From: CAYTGR01 sp964437445
GTDB lineage: Bacteria > Chloroflexota > Anaerolineae > B4-G1 > SLSP01
NCBI GenBank assembly: GCA_964437445.1
Contig: CAYTGR010000037.1
Coordinates: forward strand, 1-49,287
Length of the DNA: 49,287 nucleotides
Direction: 5' to 3'
The first letter of the stretch is position 1, and every line of letters begins with the position of its first letter. The notes under the pieces were generated by a model. The model searched no databases. It was not told the DNA's origin and was given only the letters and a program-made list of their open reading frames with translations. This document shows, in pieces, positions 17,924-26,780 of the stretch. The position numbers were made by a program, and so were the translations under genes.

Positions 17924-19246
17924 ATGGATCGCGCAACGAAACTCTCGCTTCGCTTGTTCATCCTGGCCGGGATCGTCGCCGGCCTGATCTTCGGGGTGCA
18001 GTTCGCCGCCAAACAGACCCGGCTGCTGCCGGCCTTCTGGCGCATCCCGGCAGCGCCGCCGCGCGCTGCCGCCGACCGCGACGCGCGCTGGCAGCAGGAT
18101 TTGGATTACCTGGCGCGGGAACTGCCGCGTCTGCATGTCGCGCCCTTTCACAGCGTGTCGCCGGCTGACTTTGAACAGGCCATCGCCGACGTGAAAACGC
18201 GCGTGCCGGTTCTCTCCGACGCAGAACTGGCGCTGGAGGTGATGCGGATCGTGGCGCTGTTGGGCGATGCGCACACCCGCGCTGTCCCCGGCCCGCTCGT
18301 GGAATTGCGGCTCTACCCGTTGCAGCTCACCTGGTTTGCCGACGGTCTCTACGTCACCCAGGCCATGACGCCAACGCAGGCGGCACTCCACACGCGGTTG
18401 GTTCAGATCGGCGGGCAGGATGTGGCGGCGGTGATCGCGCAGGTCACCCCGTGGATCTCGCACGAAAACGAGCCCAGCCTGCAAGATCGGCTCGGTAATT
18501 TCCTGCTCAACCCCGAATTGTTGCACCGGCTCGGTGTGCTCCCCGATATGGAGCAGGGGTGCTACACGTTTGAGGCCGCCGACGGCACACGCTTTGACCT
18601 GGTCATGCAGCCGATCCTGGATTCTGAGTACAGCGCCTACTTCGGCGCACTGGCGACCGCTACGCCGGCCGCCGATGCCCCGCTCTGGCGCCAGCATCCC
18701 GACCAGAACTACTGGTTTGAATACCTGGAGGCCAGCCAGACCGTCTACTTTCGTTACAGCGCCTGCGCGGAGATGGAGGGGCGCTCGTTCAAAGCGTTTA
18801 ACGACGAGCTCTTTGATTTCATCGCGGCCCATCCGGTGCAACGCCTGGTGGTGGATCTGCGCGATAACGGCGGCGGCAGCTCTTCTATCCTCTGGCCCTT
18901 TGTGCGCCGCCTCAAGGAGCATCCGCTCAACCGGTCAGGTAGCCTCTATGTGCTGATTGATCGCGGTGTCTTCTCTTCGGCCGTGCTCAACGCCGTGGAA
19001 TTGCGGGAACAGACGCAGGCGACGTTAGTGGGTTCGCCGACCGCCGGCCGTCCCAACCACTATGGCGAGGTTAAGACCTTTGCACTGCCCAACTCGCAGG
19101 TGCGCATTCAATATTCCACCAAGTATTTCCATTACACCGATGATGACGCGCCCAGCGTGCTGCCGGCGGTGACCATAGAGCCGACGCTGGCCGACGTGCT
19201 GGCCGGCCGCGACCCGGTCCTGGAGTACGTGTTGGCGCAGCCATGA
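17924..19246 (+). CDS. S41-family (C-terminal-processing-like) peptidase, membrane-anchored
   Basis: The 440-residue protein has one N-terminal membrane anchor (about residues 8-27) and is otherwise extracytoplasmic. The S41 core is clear: LVVDLRDNGGGSSSILWPF, then VLIDRGVFSSAVLNAVEL with the candidate nucleophile in the Ser351-Ser352 pair. ATLVGSPTAGRPNHYGEV and LPNSQVRIQYSTKYF follow. Many relatives have Lys where this one has Arg in TAGRPN. No clear PDZ domain is visible between the N-terminal helical part and the core. GAGGCAG precedes the ATG. It lies right after the ABC genes; a role in regulated proteolysis of the neighbouring anti-sigma is possible but speculative. Confidence 0.85.
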   Translation: MDRATKLSLRLFILAGIVAGLIFGVQFAAKQTRLLPAFWRIPAAPPRAAADRDARWQQDLDYLARELPRLHVAPFHSVSPADFEQAIADVKTRVPVLSDAELALEVMRIVALLGDAHTRAVPGPLVELRLYPLQLTWFADGLYVTQAMTPTQAALHTRLVQIGGQDVAAVIAQVTPWISHENEPSLQDRLGNFLLNPELLHRLGVLPDMEQGCYTFEAADGTRFDLVMQPILDSEYSAYFGALATATPAADAPLWRQHPDQNYWFEYLEASQTVYFRYSACAEMEGRSFKAFNDELFDFIAAHPVQRLVVDLRDNGGGSSSILWPFVRRLKEHPLNRSGSLYVLIDRGVFSSAVLNAVELREQTQATLVGSPTAGRPNHYGEVKTFALPNSQVRIQYSTKYFHYTDDDAPSVLPAVTIEPTLADVLAGRDPVLEYVLAQP

Positions 19247-19292
19247 CGCTGCTGAAAAACCCTTGAGCCATGAGGGAGGGCTGAAAACAGGC

Positions 19293-19341
19293 TTTGAGTG
19301 ACGCGCTTCAGCTCATGAGACGGTGCTCAAGTCTGACGCCG
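19293..19341. repeat. Dispersed palindromic repeat, degenerate copy
   Basis: GAGTGACGCGCTTCAGC ... GAGACGGTGCTCAAG ... TGACGCC follows the order of the copy at 40121-40178 (GTAGT-CAGGCGCTTCAG ... CGTCTCAGACG) but the arms have decayed. Confidence 0.4.
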
Positions 19342-19368
19342 TTGAATGCCTGGCTTTTTGGGCCCCAG

Positions 19369-19377
19369 TGGTAAAAT
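19369..19377 (+). promoter_or_regulatory. Extended -10 promoter of lysA
   Basis: TGGTAAAAT matches the extended -10 pattern TGnTAnAAT. No good -35 lies at the usual distance. Transcription would start near 19384. Confidence 0.4.
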
Positions 19378-19413
19378 CAGGGCTGAATGAAACTGGATAA
19401 CCCTGGAGGTCCC

Positions 19414-20876
19414 TTGAACGACACCCTGGCCCTTTTTCCGCTGTCCATCGCCTGTGATAGCGAGGGACGGCTGACGTTAGCCGGGCACGCTTTGCGCGAC
19501 CTGGCCCGTACCTGGGGGACGCCGCTCTACCTTTACGACGGCGCGACGGTGCGCCANNNNNNNNNNNNNNNNNNNNNNNNNNNNNNNNNNNNNNNNNNNN
19601 NNNNNNNNNNNNNNNNNNNNNNNNNNNNNNNNNNNNNNNNNNNNNNNNNNNNNNNNTGGCCCGTACCTGGGGGACGCCGCTCTACCTTTACGACGGCGCG
19701 ACGGTGCGCCAACAAGTGGAGACGTTGCGCGCGGCGCTGGCCGCCGCTTACCCCGCTGCGAGCGAGATCACCTATGCCGCCAAGGCCTACTTTGCCTTGG
19801 GGATGGCCCGACGGCTGGCGGCGCTGGACCTGGGCGTAGATGTGGTCAGCCTGGGCGAGCTGCGCCAAGCGCAACACGCCGGCTTCCCGGCGGGGAAAAT
19901 CCACCTGCACGGCAACAACAAGTCCGCGGCCGAACTAACCGCCGCCCTGGCAGCCGGCATCCAGGCCGTGGTCGTGGATAGTTTGGATGAGCTGGCCTTC
20001 CTGGAGACGCTGGCCGCCGCCCAGGGCCGCCGGGCGCGCCTCTGGCTACGGATCACGCCGGGCGTGGCGGTGGAGACGCACGTTTACCGGCAGACCGGCC
20101 ATGAGCATACCAAATTCGGGCTGCCGCTGGCCGACGGTCAGGCCGCCGAGGCACTCCGGCGCGCGCGCCGCAGCCCCCACCTGGAGCTGATGGGCCTGCA
20201 CACGCACCTCGGCTCCCAGTTGAGCGACCCTGCCCCTTACCGCGAGGCGATTCACCGGCTCTACGCCCTGGCGCGCGCCGAAGATTTCTGCCCGGTGGAG
20301 TTCAGCCCCGGTGGCGGCTGGTATGTCCGCTACACGCCCGCCGATCCGCTCGTGCCGGTGACGGCCTGGGTGGAGACGGTGACCGCGGCTGTGCAGGAAG
20401 AATGTCGTGCCGCCGGGTGGCCGTTGCCCCGCCTGGTCCTGGAACCGGGGCGGTGGCTGGTGGCGCAGGCCGGGCTGGCGCTCTACACCGTCGGCGCCTG
20501 CAAACAGAGCGCCGACGGCACCCGCTGGGCCGCTGTGGATGGCGGTCTGGCCGATAATCCGCGCCCGGCGCTCTATGGCGCGCGCTATGCGGCCCTGGTG
20601 GATGGCAAAGTGCACGAGCCGCCGGCGGGCACCATCAACCTGGTGGGAAAGTTCTGTGAATCCGGCGATTTTTTGCTCCCGGAAGCGCGCCTGCCGGCAC
20701 TGCAACGCGGCGACCTGGTGGCGTTACCGGTGGCAGGGGCCTACCAGCTGAGCATGGCTTCCAATTACAACCTCGCGGGCCGGCCCGCAGCACTCTGGGT
20801 GGAAGCAGAAGGAGTGGCGCTGCTCCAGCCGCGTGAAGAGCCGCTGGCCGGCTGGTGGGGGGAACCTGAAGCGTGA
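19414..20876 (+). CDS. lysA: Diaminopimelate decarboxylase (interrupted by an artefactual gap)
   Basis: This PLP enzyme makes lysine from meso-diaminopimelate. It is an alanine-racemase-fold decarboxylase. YAAKAYF holds the PLP Lys, HGNNKSAAEL, GLHTHLGSQ and EFSPGGGWYV bind the cofactor, EPGRWLV and GKFCESGDFL complete the site. The N run at 19557-19656 is flanked by identical 55-base copies (19502-19556, 19657-19711). Removing 155 bases joins TPLYLYDGATVRQQVETL in one frame, giving about 435 residues. The start is probably TTG at 19414, with GGAGG five bases upstream. The alternative ATG at 19387 has no ribosome site but would be nearly leaderless from the extended -10 promoter. Confidence 0.93.
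19557..19656. other. Artefactual assembly gap with 55-bp duplicated flanks
   Basis: The 55 bases before the N run (19502-19556) are identical to the 55 after it (19657-19711). Two contigs overlap here and were not merged. Confidence 0.95.
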
Positions 20877-20879
20877 AAC

Positions 20880-20922
20880 GTAAAACGTGAAACGTGAGGG
20901 ATCTTCACGTTTCACGTTTTAC
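20880..20922. terminator. Perfect 18-bp hairpin between lysA and the DJ-1/PfpI gene
   Basis: 20880-20897 pairs without mismatch with 20905-20922 around a 7-base loop. The arm is itself built of 7-base words (GTAAAAC, GTGAAAC, GTGA). The stem ends in TTTTAC on the plus strand. It is a likely bidirectional terminator for the convergent genes and also a heptad-type repeat. Confidence 0.7.
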
Positions 20923-20972
20923 GCTTGACGAATTTTTACGCTGGACGCGCGGGAAAAAGTACCGCCGCTGCG

Positions 20973-21551
20973 CTACAGTTCAATCTTAGCGCCGAGGACT
21001 TTGAGGAAGGCGGCCAGCCATGCCGGATGAGCCGGCCAGGCCGGGGCCGTGACCAGATTGCCATCCACGTAAGCCTCGGTGACCGCGATGGGCATGTACG
21101 TGCCGCCGGCGCGGGTGATGTCAGGGCCGACCGCCGGGTAGGCCGTCAGGCTGCGGCCCTTGACCACATCCGCGGCCGTCAGGATTTGTGGGCCGTGGCA
21201 GATGGCCGCAATCGGCTTGCCGGCCCCGGCGAAGTGCTTGACGATGGCGATCACCTGCTCGTTCAGGCGGATATATTCCGGCGCGCGGCCACCGGGGATG
21301 ACCAGGCCATCGTACTCTTCCGCCTTGACCTCGTCAAAGGTGGCATTGAGCGCGAAGTTGTGGCCGAATTTCTCGCTGTAGGTCTGATCGCCCTCAAAGT
21401 CATGCACGGCCGTCCGCACCTTCTCGCCGGCCTTCTTGCCGGGGCAGACGGCATGAACCTGGTAGCCGACCATCAGCAGCGCCTGGAACGGCACCATCAC
21501 CTCGTAGTCCTCCACGAAATCACCGACCAGCATCAGGATCTTCTTGCTCAT
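20973..21551 (-). CDS. DJ-1/PfpI family protein
   Basis: The 192-residue protein has the DJ-1/PfpI fold. KKILMLVGDFVEDYE carries the conserved Glu, LVIPGGRAPEYI is the oxyanion segment, and the nucleophile elbow AAICHGPQIL has Cys118 followed by His119. This is the arrangement of PfpI-type enzymes (described variously as protease, chaperone or deglycase). Length and motifs are normal. The ATG at 21551 is favoured over a GTG one codon upstream because AGGAGGG is four bases before it. It is convergent with lysA and appears to be a single-gene unit. Confidence 0.92.
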   Translation of the reverse strand: MSKKILMLVGDFVEDYEVMVPFQALLMVGYQVHAVCPGKKAGEKVRTAVHDFEGDQTYSEKFGHNFALNATFDEVKAEEYDGLVIPGGRAPEYIRLNEQVIAIVKHFAGAGKPIAAICHGPQILTAADVVKGRSLTAYPAVGPDITRAGGTYMPIAVTEAYVDGNLVTAPAWPAHPAWLAAFLKVLGAKIEL

Positions 21552-21561
21552 CACTCCCTCC

Positions 21562-21610
21562 TTGAAAGTTAAAAAAGTTGAAAGTTAAAAGTTGAAAAGT
21601 AAGGGTTGAA
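21562..21610. repeat. A-rich heptad repeat
   Basis: Alternating words TTGAAAG and TTAAAAG recur with 7-base spacing and two extra bases after the second unit, ending GTAAGGG TTGAAAA. It begins right at the ribosome site of the DJ-1/PfpI gene. Confidence 0.55.
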
Positions 21611-21800
21611 AACCTGAGTTTCTTCTGCCGGGCACCTCCTTGCCTTATGCTGAATCAGAGTTGCAGGCCTCTGGATGGGCGTGATCACGAACATAGACAA
21701 CTGCCGGTTCAAAACACCATCTTTAAGTGTATGGCAAAATGGTAAAAAGACAACTGCGATGTTGCTCTCCAACCGAAACACAGTTTTAACGTTTGTCGCA

Positions 21801-21828
21801 TTGAACTTCTTACCAATGTGCATATAAT
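21801..21828 (+). promoter_or_regulatory. Sigma-70-type promoter of the cNMP-binding gene
   Basis: TTGAAC (21801-21806), a 16-base spacer and TATAAT (21823-21828). The predicted leader is about 70 bases, ending in TAGGAGGAG before the ATG at 21906. Confidence 0.7.
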
Positions 21829-21905
21829 TAAGTATGAAGGCTTTTTTCATTATCTGATTTGTAGCTGTTGCTTTTTCATTTTCTTTATCACATTAGGAGG
21901 AGCTC

Positions 21906-22400
21906 ATGAGCCCCTGGTTAATTACGTTACGTAAGGTGGATATCTTTGAGGATTTGCGCCAGGAACACCTGGAAAAACTGGCGGCGGTCTGCCGGGAGGT
22001 GATCTTTCAGTCGGGCGAGGTCATCGTGCGCGAGAACACCCCCAGCGACGAAATTTTCATCATCGCCAAAGGTTCAGTAGATATTGTGATCAGCCCCGAA
22101 ATGTTGGGCGCTGAGGGGGCGTCTGCACCGATGATCATCGCCACCCTGCGGCAGGGACAGACCTTCGGCGAGGTGGGGTTGGTGGACCGGGGGTTGCGCT
22201 CCGCCACGGTCCGCGCTGCGACCAAGGAGACCCGCTTGCTGGCTATTCGCCGCCAGGATCTGATCCGGATGTGCGAGGCCGATTACGAGCTGGGTTACCT
22301 GCTGATGCGCAACATCGCCAGCGATTTGGCCTTCAAAATCCGTAACACCGATCTGACCGTGCGCGAACAGCTGCTTTGGCGGCCCGGTGGCAAGGGGTAA
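21906..22400 (+). CDS. Cyclic nucleotide-binding domain protein (no effector domain)
   Basis: The 164-residue protein is one Crp-like cNMP-binding domain: VDIFEDLRQEHLEKLA at the first helix, GEVIVRENTPSDEIFIIAKGSVDI in the beta roll, and FGEVGLVDRGLRSATVRA as the phosphate-binding cassette. The Arg in RSATV is the expected phosphate contact. There is no helix-turn-helix or kinase domain, so it would act through protein contacts. A class III cyclase about 15 kb away could make its ligand. AGGAGGAG lies before the ATG. A short GC hairpin follows the stop. Confidence 0.88.
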   Translation: MSPWLITLRKVDIFEDLRQEHLEKLAAVCREVIFQSGEVIVRENTPSDEIFIIAKGSVDIVISPEMLGAEGASAPMIIATLRQGQTFGEVGLVDRGLRSATVRAATKETRLLAIRRQDLIRMCEADYELGYLLMRNIASDLAFKIRNTDLTVREQLLWRPGGKG

Positions 22401-22433
22401 CGCGAAATTGCTATAACAACCGTCCGTTGCCAG

Positions 22434-22458
22434 GCCGGCAGGTCAATCCCCTGCCGGC
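22434..22458 (+). terminator. Hairpin after the cNMP-binding gene
   Basis: GCCGGCAGG (22434-22442) pairs with CCTGCCGGC (22450-22458) around a 7-base loop. There is no T tract of note. Confidence 0.45.
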
Positions 22459-22476
22459 TTGCTGGTCGCACCCCAG

Positions 22477-22504
22477 TTGAAGTTATCGTTCCCCGTTGTA
22501 TAAT
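22477..22504 (+). promoter_or_regulatory. Promoter of pstS, apparently leaderless
   Basis: TTGAAG (22477-22482), a 16-base spacer and a perfect TATAAT (22499-22504). The expected transcription start (22510-22512) coincides with the GTG start codon at 22512, and no ribosome site lies before it. Confidence 0.65.
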
Positions 22505-22511
22505 TCAGCTT

Positions 22512-23429
22512 GTGAAAAACCGAGCTCTTCGTTTTTTGCGTGATAGTGCGCCCGTGTTGCTGTTGGTCGCCAGTCTTTACCTGAGCGGCTGCCGGCCCAT
22601 TCCGACTACCGGCGAGGAGCAGCCCGCCGGGCAGGTCATCACCATTCAGAACAAAGGCTCCGATACGATGGTCAACCTGGCCCTGGCCTGGGCCGAACGC
22701 TACGAGGTTGTCAATCCCCAGGTGCGGGTGGCGGTCACCGGCGGGGGGTCCGGGACTGGCCTGGCGGCCCTTATCAATAACACTGTTGACCTCGCCAACG
22801 CCTCCCGTCAAATCAAGGCCGAAGAGTTGGAGACCGCTCGCCAAAACGGCATTGAACCACAAGAGTTTATCGTGGCCCGCGACGCCATCGCCATTGTGGT
22901 CCATCCCAGCAACCCGGTGGACCATCTCACCCTCCAGCAGCTCTCCGACATCTACAGCGGCAAAATCACCAACTGGCGCGAGGTGGGCGGTGAAGATCGG
23001 CCCATTGTCCTTCTCTCCCGCGAGACCAATTCCGGCACCCACGTTTACTTTCTGGAAGAGGTCATCCGCTTAGGGGAGAAGGACAGCAAGACTCTTTTCT
23101 CGCCCGACACGCTGCTGATGCCGTCGTCGGAAGGGATCAGCACCGAGGTCCGCCAGAACCCCAACGCTATCGGCTACGACGGGCTGGGCTACGTGACCGC
23201 CGACCAGAAGACGATCGCTGTGGGCGTGGACCCGGCAGGTCCGTTCTGGCAGCCCTCAGCGGAGACGGTCAATGCCGGTGTGTATCCCATCGCGCGTGAC
23301 CTGTACATGTACACGGCGGGCGAGCCGTCCGAGGCTGTGCGGGCTTACCTGGACTGGATTCTCAGTTCTGAGGCGCAACAGATCGTCCAGACGTTGGGCT
23401 TCGTCCCCCTGGTGGAAACGGGGAAGTAG
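22512..23429 (+). CDS. pstS: Phosphate-binding lipoprotein PstS
   Basis: This is the extracytoplasmic substrate-binding protein of the high-affinity phosphate transporter. The signal peptide ends in the lipobox LSGC (24-27), so Cys27 is lipidated and the protein tethered to the membrane. Phosphate-site elements are NKGSDTMVNLA near the mature N-terminus, TGGGSGTGLAALINNTVDLANASR, and SRETNSGTHVYF. The start is GTG at 22512. At 305 residues the length is normal. It is first in pstSCAB with short spacers. No phoU, phoR or phoB lies next to it. Confidence 0.93.
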   Translation: MKNRALRFLRDSAPVLLLVASLYLSGCRPIPTTGEEQPAGQVITIQNKGSDTMVNLALAWAERYEVVNPQVRVAVTGGGSGTGLAALINNTVDLANASRQIKAEELETARQNGIEPQEFIVARDAIAIVVHPSNPVDHLTLQQLSDIYSGKITNWREVGGEDRPIVLLSRETNSGTHVYFLEEVIRLGEKDSKTLFSPDTLLMPSSEGISTEVRQNPNAIGYDGLGYVTADQKTIAVGVDPAGPFWQPSAETVNAGVYPIARDLYMYTAGEPSEAVRAYLDWILSSEAQQIVQTLGFVPLVETGK

Positions 23430-23449
23430 CTAAGTAACCTGAGTGACCT

Positions 23450-24355
23450 ATGAAGAGAATAGCGACCCTGACTTCCTGGCACGAGGTTGTGATTGAACGC
23501 GCCATCCAAACGGCGGGTCTCTCGGCCATTGCCCTGGTGGTGCTGATTTTTCTTTTCCTGATTCGTGAAAGCGTGCCGGCCTTTCAACAGGTCTCCCTGA
23601 CGACCCTGTTCGCCACCCGCTGGTATCCCATTGAGAGCTACTTTGGGGTGTTGCCGCTGATTTTAGGCTCGTTGATGGTGACGCTGGGCGCTGCGGTGGT
23701 GGCGCTGCCCTTAGGGCTGGCGACGGCCATCTTCATTGGGGAGATCGCGCCGCGTTGGGGCCGCGAACTCCTGAAGCCGTTTGTGGAAGTGCTGGCCGGC
23801 ATCCCGTCGGTCGTGCTGGGCTTTTTCGGCATGATTGTCATCGCCCCGTTGATCCGCGCAACCCTGAATATCCCCACCGGTCTGACGGCGCTCACCGGGG
23901 CGTTGCTGCTGGCCTGGATGGCGCTGCCGACCATCGTCAGTGTGGCGGAGGATGCGCTGGATGCCGTGCCGCAGACCTATCGCGACGCCGGGCTGGCGTT
24001 GGGGTTGACCCGCTGGCAGGTGATCTGGAAGATCGTGCTGCCGGCGGCCCGCACCGGGATCCTGACGGCGCTGATGTTGGGCGTAGGGCGGGCCATTGGC
24101 GAGACGATGACGGTGATGATGGTCACCGGCAATGCGGCCCGGATGCCGCTCTCGTTCCAGAGCTTCTTCATGCCGGTGCGGACGATGACGGCCACCATTG
24201 CCGCCGAGATGGGTGAGGTCGCCCAGGGCAGTGCCCACTACCATGTTTTGTTCACTGTCGGTTTGACCCTGTTCCTCATCACTTTTATTGTCAATCTGAC
24301 TGCCGCGCTGGTGGTTTTCCGGCAGGTCAAGCGCGCAGAACGGGTCTTGTCGTGA
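23450..24355 (+). CDS. pstC: Phosphate ABC transporter permease PstC
   Basis: The 301-residue membrane protein has six helices. The binding-protein-dependent permease (EAA) loop reads DAGLALGLTRWQVIWKIVLPAARTGILTAL and couples to PstB. GIPSVVLGFFG and GRAIGETMTVMMVTGNA are characteristic PstC segments. It begins 20 bases after pstS and ends 5 bases before pstA. No strong ribosome site is visible before the ATG at 23450, so expression may depend on coupling. Confidence 0.94.
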   Translation: MKRIATLTSWHEVVIERAIQTAGLSAIALVVLIFLFLIRESVPAFQQVSLTTLFATRWYPIESYFGVLPLILGSLMVTLGAAVVALPLGLATAIFIGEIAPRWGRELLKPFVEVLAGIPSVVLGFFGMIVIAPLIRATLNIPTGLTALTGALLLAWMALPTIVSVAEDALDAVPQTYRDAGLALGLTRWQVIWKIVLPAARTGILTALMLGVGRAIGETMTVMMVTGNAARMPLSFQSFFMPVRTMTATIAAEMGEVAQGSAHYHVLFTVGLTLFLITFIVNLTAALVVFRQVKRAERVLS

Positions 24356-24360
24356 GGTAG

Positions 24361-25218
24361 ATGCGCATGAAGCTATCCAGGCAACTCCAACAACAGCTGG
24401 CGTTTGGGGTGATCACTTTAATCGCGGCCATTGTGGTGTTGCCGATTTTGTTGATCGTGGTCTACATCGCGGTGCAAGGGGCCGGAGCCATCAATTGGGA
24501 ATTTCTGACCGGCTTCCCCCACGATGGGATGAAAGAGGGCGGCATCTTCCCGGCGCTGGTGGGGACGCTGTGGCTGACGTTAGGGACAGCGTTGGTGGCC
24601 GTGCCCATCGGCGTGGGCGCTGCGATTTACCTCTCAGAGTATGCCGGCGACACCTGGCTGACCCGCGCCATTCGGGTTGCCATCATCAACCTGGCCGGCA
24701 TTCCTTCGGTGGTTTATGGCCTCTTTGGGCTGGGACTTTTCGTCCTCTTCCTGCGCTTCGGCACCTCCATCCTGGCCGGTTCATTGACCTTGGGCATTAT
24801 GACCCTGCCGGTCATCATTAGCACCGCGGAAGAGGCTCTGCGCGCGGTGCCCCAGTCTTTCCGGATCGTCAGTATCAGTCTGGGCGGCAGCCGCTGGCAG
24901 ACGATCTGGCGTGTAGTCCTGCCACAAGCGCTTCCCGGCATCATCACCGGCGTGATCTTAGGGCTGGAGCGGGCGGCCGGCGAGACTGCGCCAATCCTCT
25001 TCACGGTCGCGGCTTTCTTCCTGCCGCGCCTGCCCCGTTCGCTCTTTGACCAGACAATGGCGCTTCCCTATCACCTGTTCGTCATCAGTACTCAGGTGCC
25101 TGGGATGCCGGTCCGCATCCAGTTCGGCACGGCCCTGGTATTGATGGCTTTCGTCCTTTCCATGAATTTGACGGCCAGCCTGATCCGCCGCCGTTACCGC
25201 CGCCAGCGGTTCTGGTAG
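24361..25218 (+). CDS. pstA: Phosphate ABC transporter permease PstA
   Basis: The 285-residue permease has six helices. The EAA loop is SISLGGSRWQTIWRVVLPQALPGIITGV, and GIPSVVYGLFG and ERAAGETAPILFT match PstA. GTGAGGTAG precedes two in-frame ATGs (24361 and 24367); the second has the better spacing. It forms the channel with PstC. Distance to pstB is 31 bases. Confidence 0.94.
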   Translation: MRMKLSRQLQQQLAFGVITLIAAIVVLPILLIVVYIAVQGAGAINWEFLTGFPHDGMKEGGIFPALVGTLWLTLGTALVAVPIGVGAAIYLSEYAGDTWLTRAIRVAIINLAGIPSVVYGLFGLGLFVLFLRFGTSILAGSLTLGIMTLPVIISTAEEALRAVPQSFRIVSISLGGSRWQTIWRVVLPQALPGIITGVILGLERAAGETAPILFTVAAFFLPRLPRSLFDQTMALPYHLFVISTQVPGMPVRIQFGTALVLMAFVLSMNLTASLIRRRYRRQRFW

Positions 25219-25249
25219 CCGGCGACCGTCTATCTCAACCAGGGGACTT

Positions 25250-26023
<774 letters not shown>

Positions 26024-26057
26024 GAAGGCGTGGTGATGGGAGCGCAGTGATTAACAA

Positions 26058-26084
26058 AGGCGGTAGGAGCGTTGAATTGCCGCC
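26058..26084. repeat. Dispersed palindrome, degenerate copy
   Basis: AAGGCGGTAGGAGCGTTGAA with the complementary end GCCGCC matches the right half of the copy at 31365-31419 (GGCGTCAGGAGCGGTTGAAG) base by base apart from a few changes. Confidence 0.4.
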
Positions 26085-26123
26085 CGGCTGATTGAATTTT
26101 ACACCCAAGGTGGAAATGATGAG

Positions 26124-26705
26124 ATGATGGAAGCCTTAGTAGTCTGTAATCGCAGTTATCGCCGCTTTGACCAAAGCGTGGCCATTACTCCGGAAACGCT
26201 GCGCGCGTTAGTAGAATTGGCGCGGCTTTCGGCCTCGGGGCGCAACGCCCAGCCGCTTAAGTACCTGCTTGCGTGCACCCCGGAGCAGAACGCGCTGATT
26301 TTCGGGCATCTGGCCTGGGCCGCTTACCTCAAGGATTGGCCCGGCCCGGCGGAGGGAGAGCGCCCGACCGCTTATATCGTGGTCCTGGGCGACAAGCAGA
26401 TCAGCCCGACCTTCGGCATTGATCCGGGGTTAGCGATCCAAAACATCCTGCTGGGGGCGGTGGAGCGTGGCCTGGGCGGTTGTATCCTCGGCTCGGTCCG
26501 GCGGGAGGAACTGCGGCAGGTGTTGGGGTTGCCGGAGCAATACGAGATCCTCTACGTCGTGGCGCTGGGCAAACCCGCCGAAACGGTGGTCGTTGAACCG
26601 CTGGGGCCAGACGGCGATATCAAGTACTGGCGTGACGCTGCCGGCGTCCATCACGTCCCCAAACGCGCGTTAGACGAGATCATCCTGGCCTGGCCGGGTG
26701 AGTGA
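26124..26705 (+). CDS. Nitroreductase-family protein
   Basis: The 193-residue protein has the FMN-dependent nitroreductase fold. RSYRRFDQSVAI is the N-terminal FMN-phosphate segment, ARLSASGRNAQPLKYLL the conserved SxxNxQP region, and GLAIQNILLGAVERGLGGCILGSV the helix at the flavin. Such enzymes reduce nitro groups, quinones or flavins with NAD(P)H. The physiological substrate is unknown. There is no obvious link to pstB upstream. A short palindrome follows the stop. Confidence 0.85.
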   Translation: MMEALVVCNRSYRRFDQSVAITPETLRALVELARLSASGRNAQPLKYLLACTPEQNALIFGHLAWAAYLKDWPGPAEGERPTAYIVVLGDKQISPTFGIDPGLAIQNILLGAVERGLGGCILGSVRREELRQVLGLPEQYEILYVVALGKPAETVVVEPLGPDGDIKYWRDAAGVHHVPKRALDEIILAWPGE

Positions 26706-26714
26706 GAACCTGTT

Positions 26715-26757
26715 CGTTCAGCGCGCTGCAAGTGGTGCTGAAGCACCTTACTACAAC
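26715..26757. repeat. Dispersed palindrome, partial copy
   Basis: It contains the hairpin GGTGCT-GA-AGCACC (26734-26747), then TTACTACAA, matching the end of the full copies (GCGTCACTACAA at 40166-40176). Confidence 0.5.
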
Positions 26758-26780
26758 CCCACACGATGGAGAGACAAACC

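Larger units (their letters stand above)
21555..21905. other. Intergenic region between divergent DJ-1/PfpI and cNMP-binding genes
   Basis: There is no convincing gene in these 351 bases. At 21562-21610 there is an A-rich heptad-style repeat on the plus strand (TTGAAAG TTAAAAA AG TTGAAAG TTAAAAG TTGAAAA). At 21801-21828 there is a good promoter for the rightward gene. A 93-codon minus-strand frame in the middle has unconvincing composition. Confidence 0.6.

Noticed and set aside
21569..21850. A 93-codon minus-strand gene between the DJ-1/PfpI and cNMP-binding genes
   Set aside because: It overlaps the A-rich heptad repeat and the rightward promoter, has no ribosome site, and its composition is unlike the neighbours.
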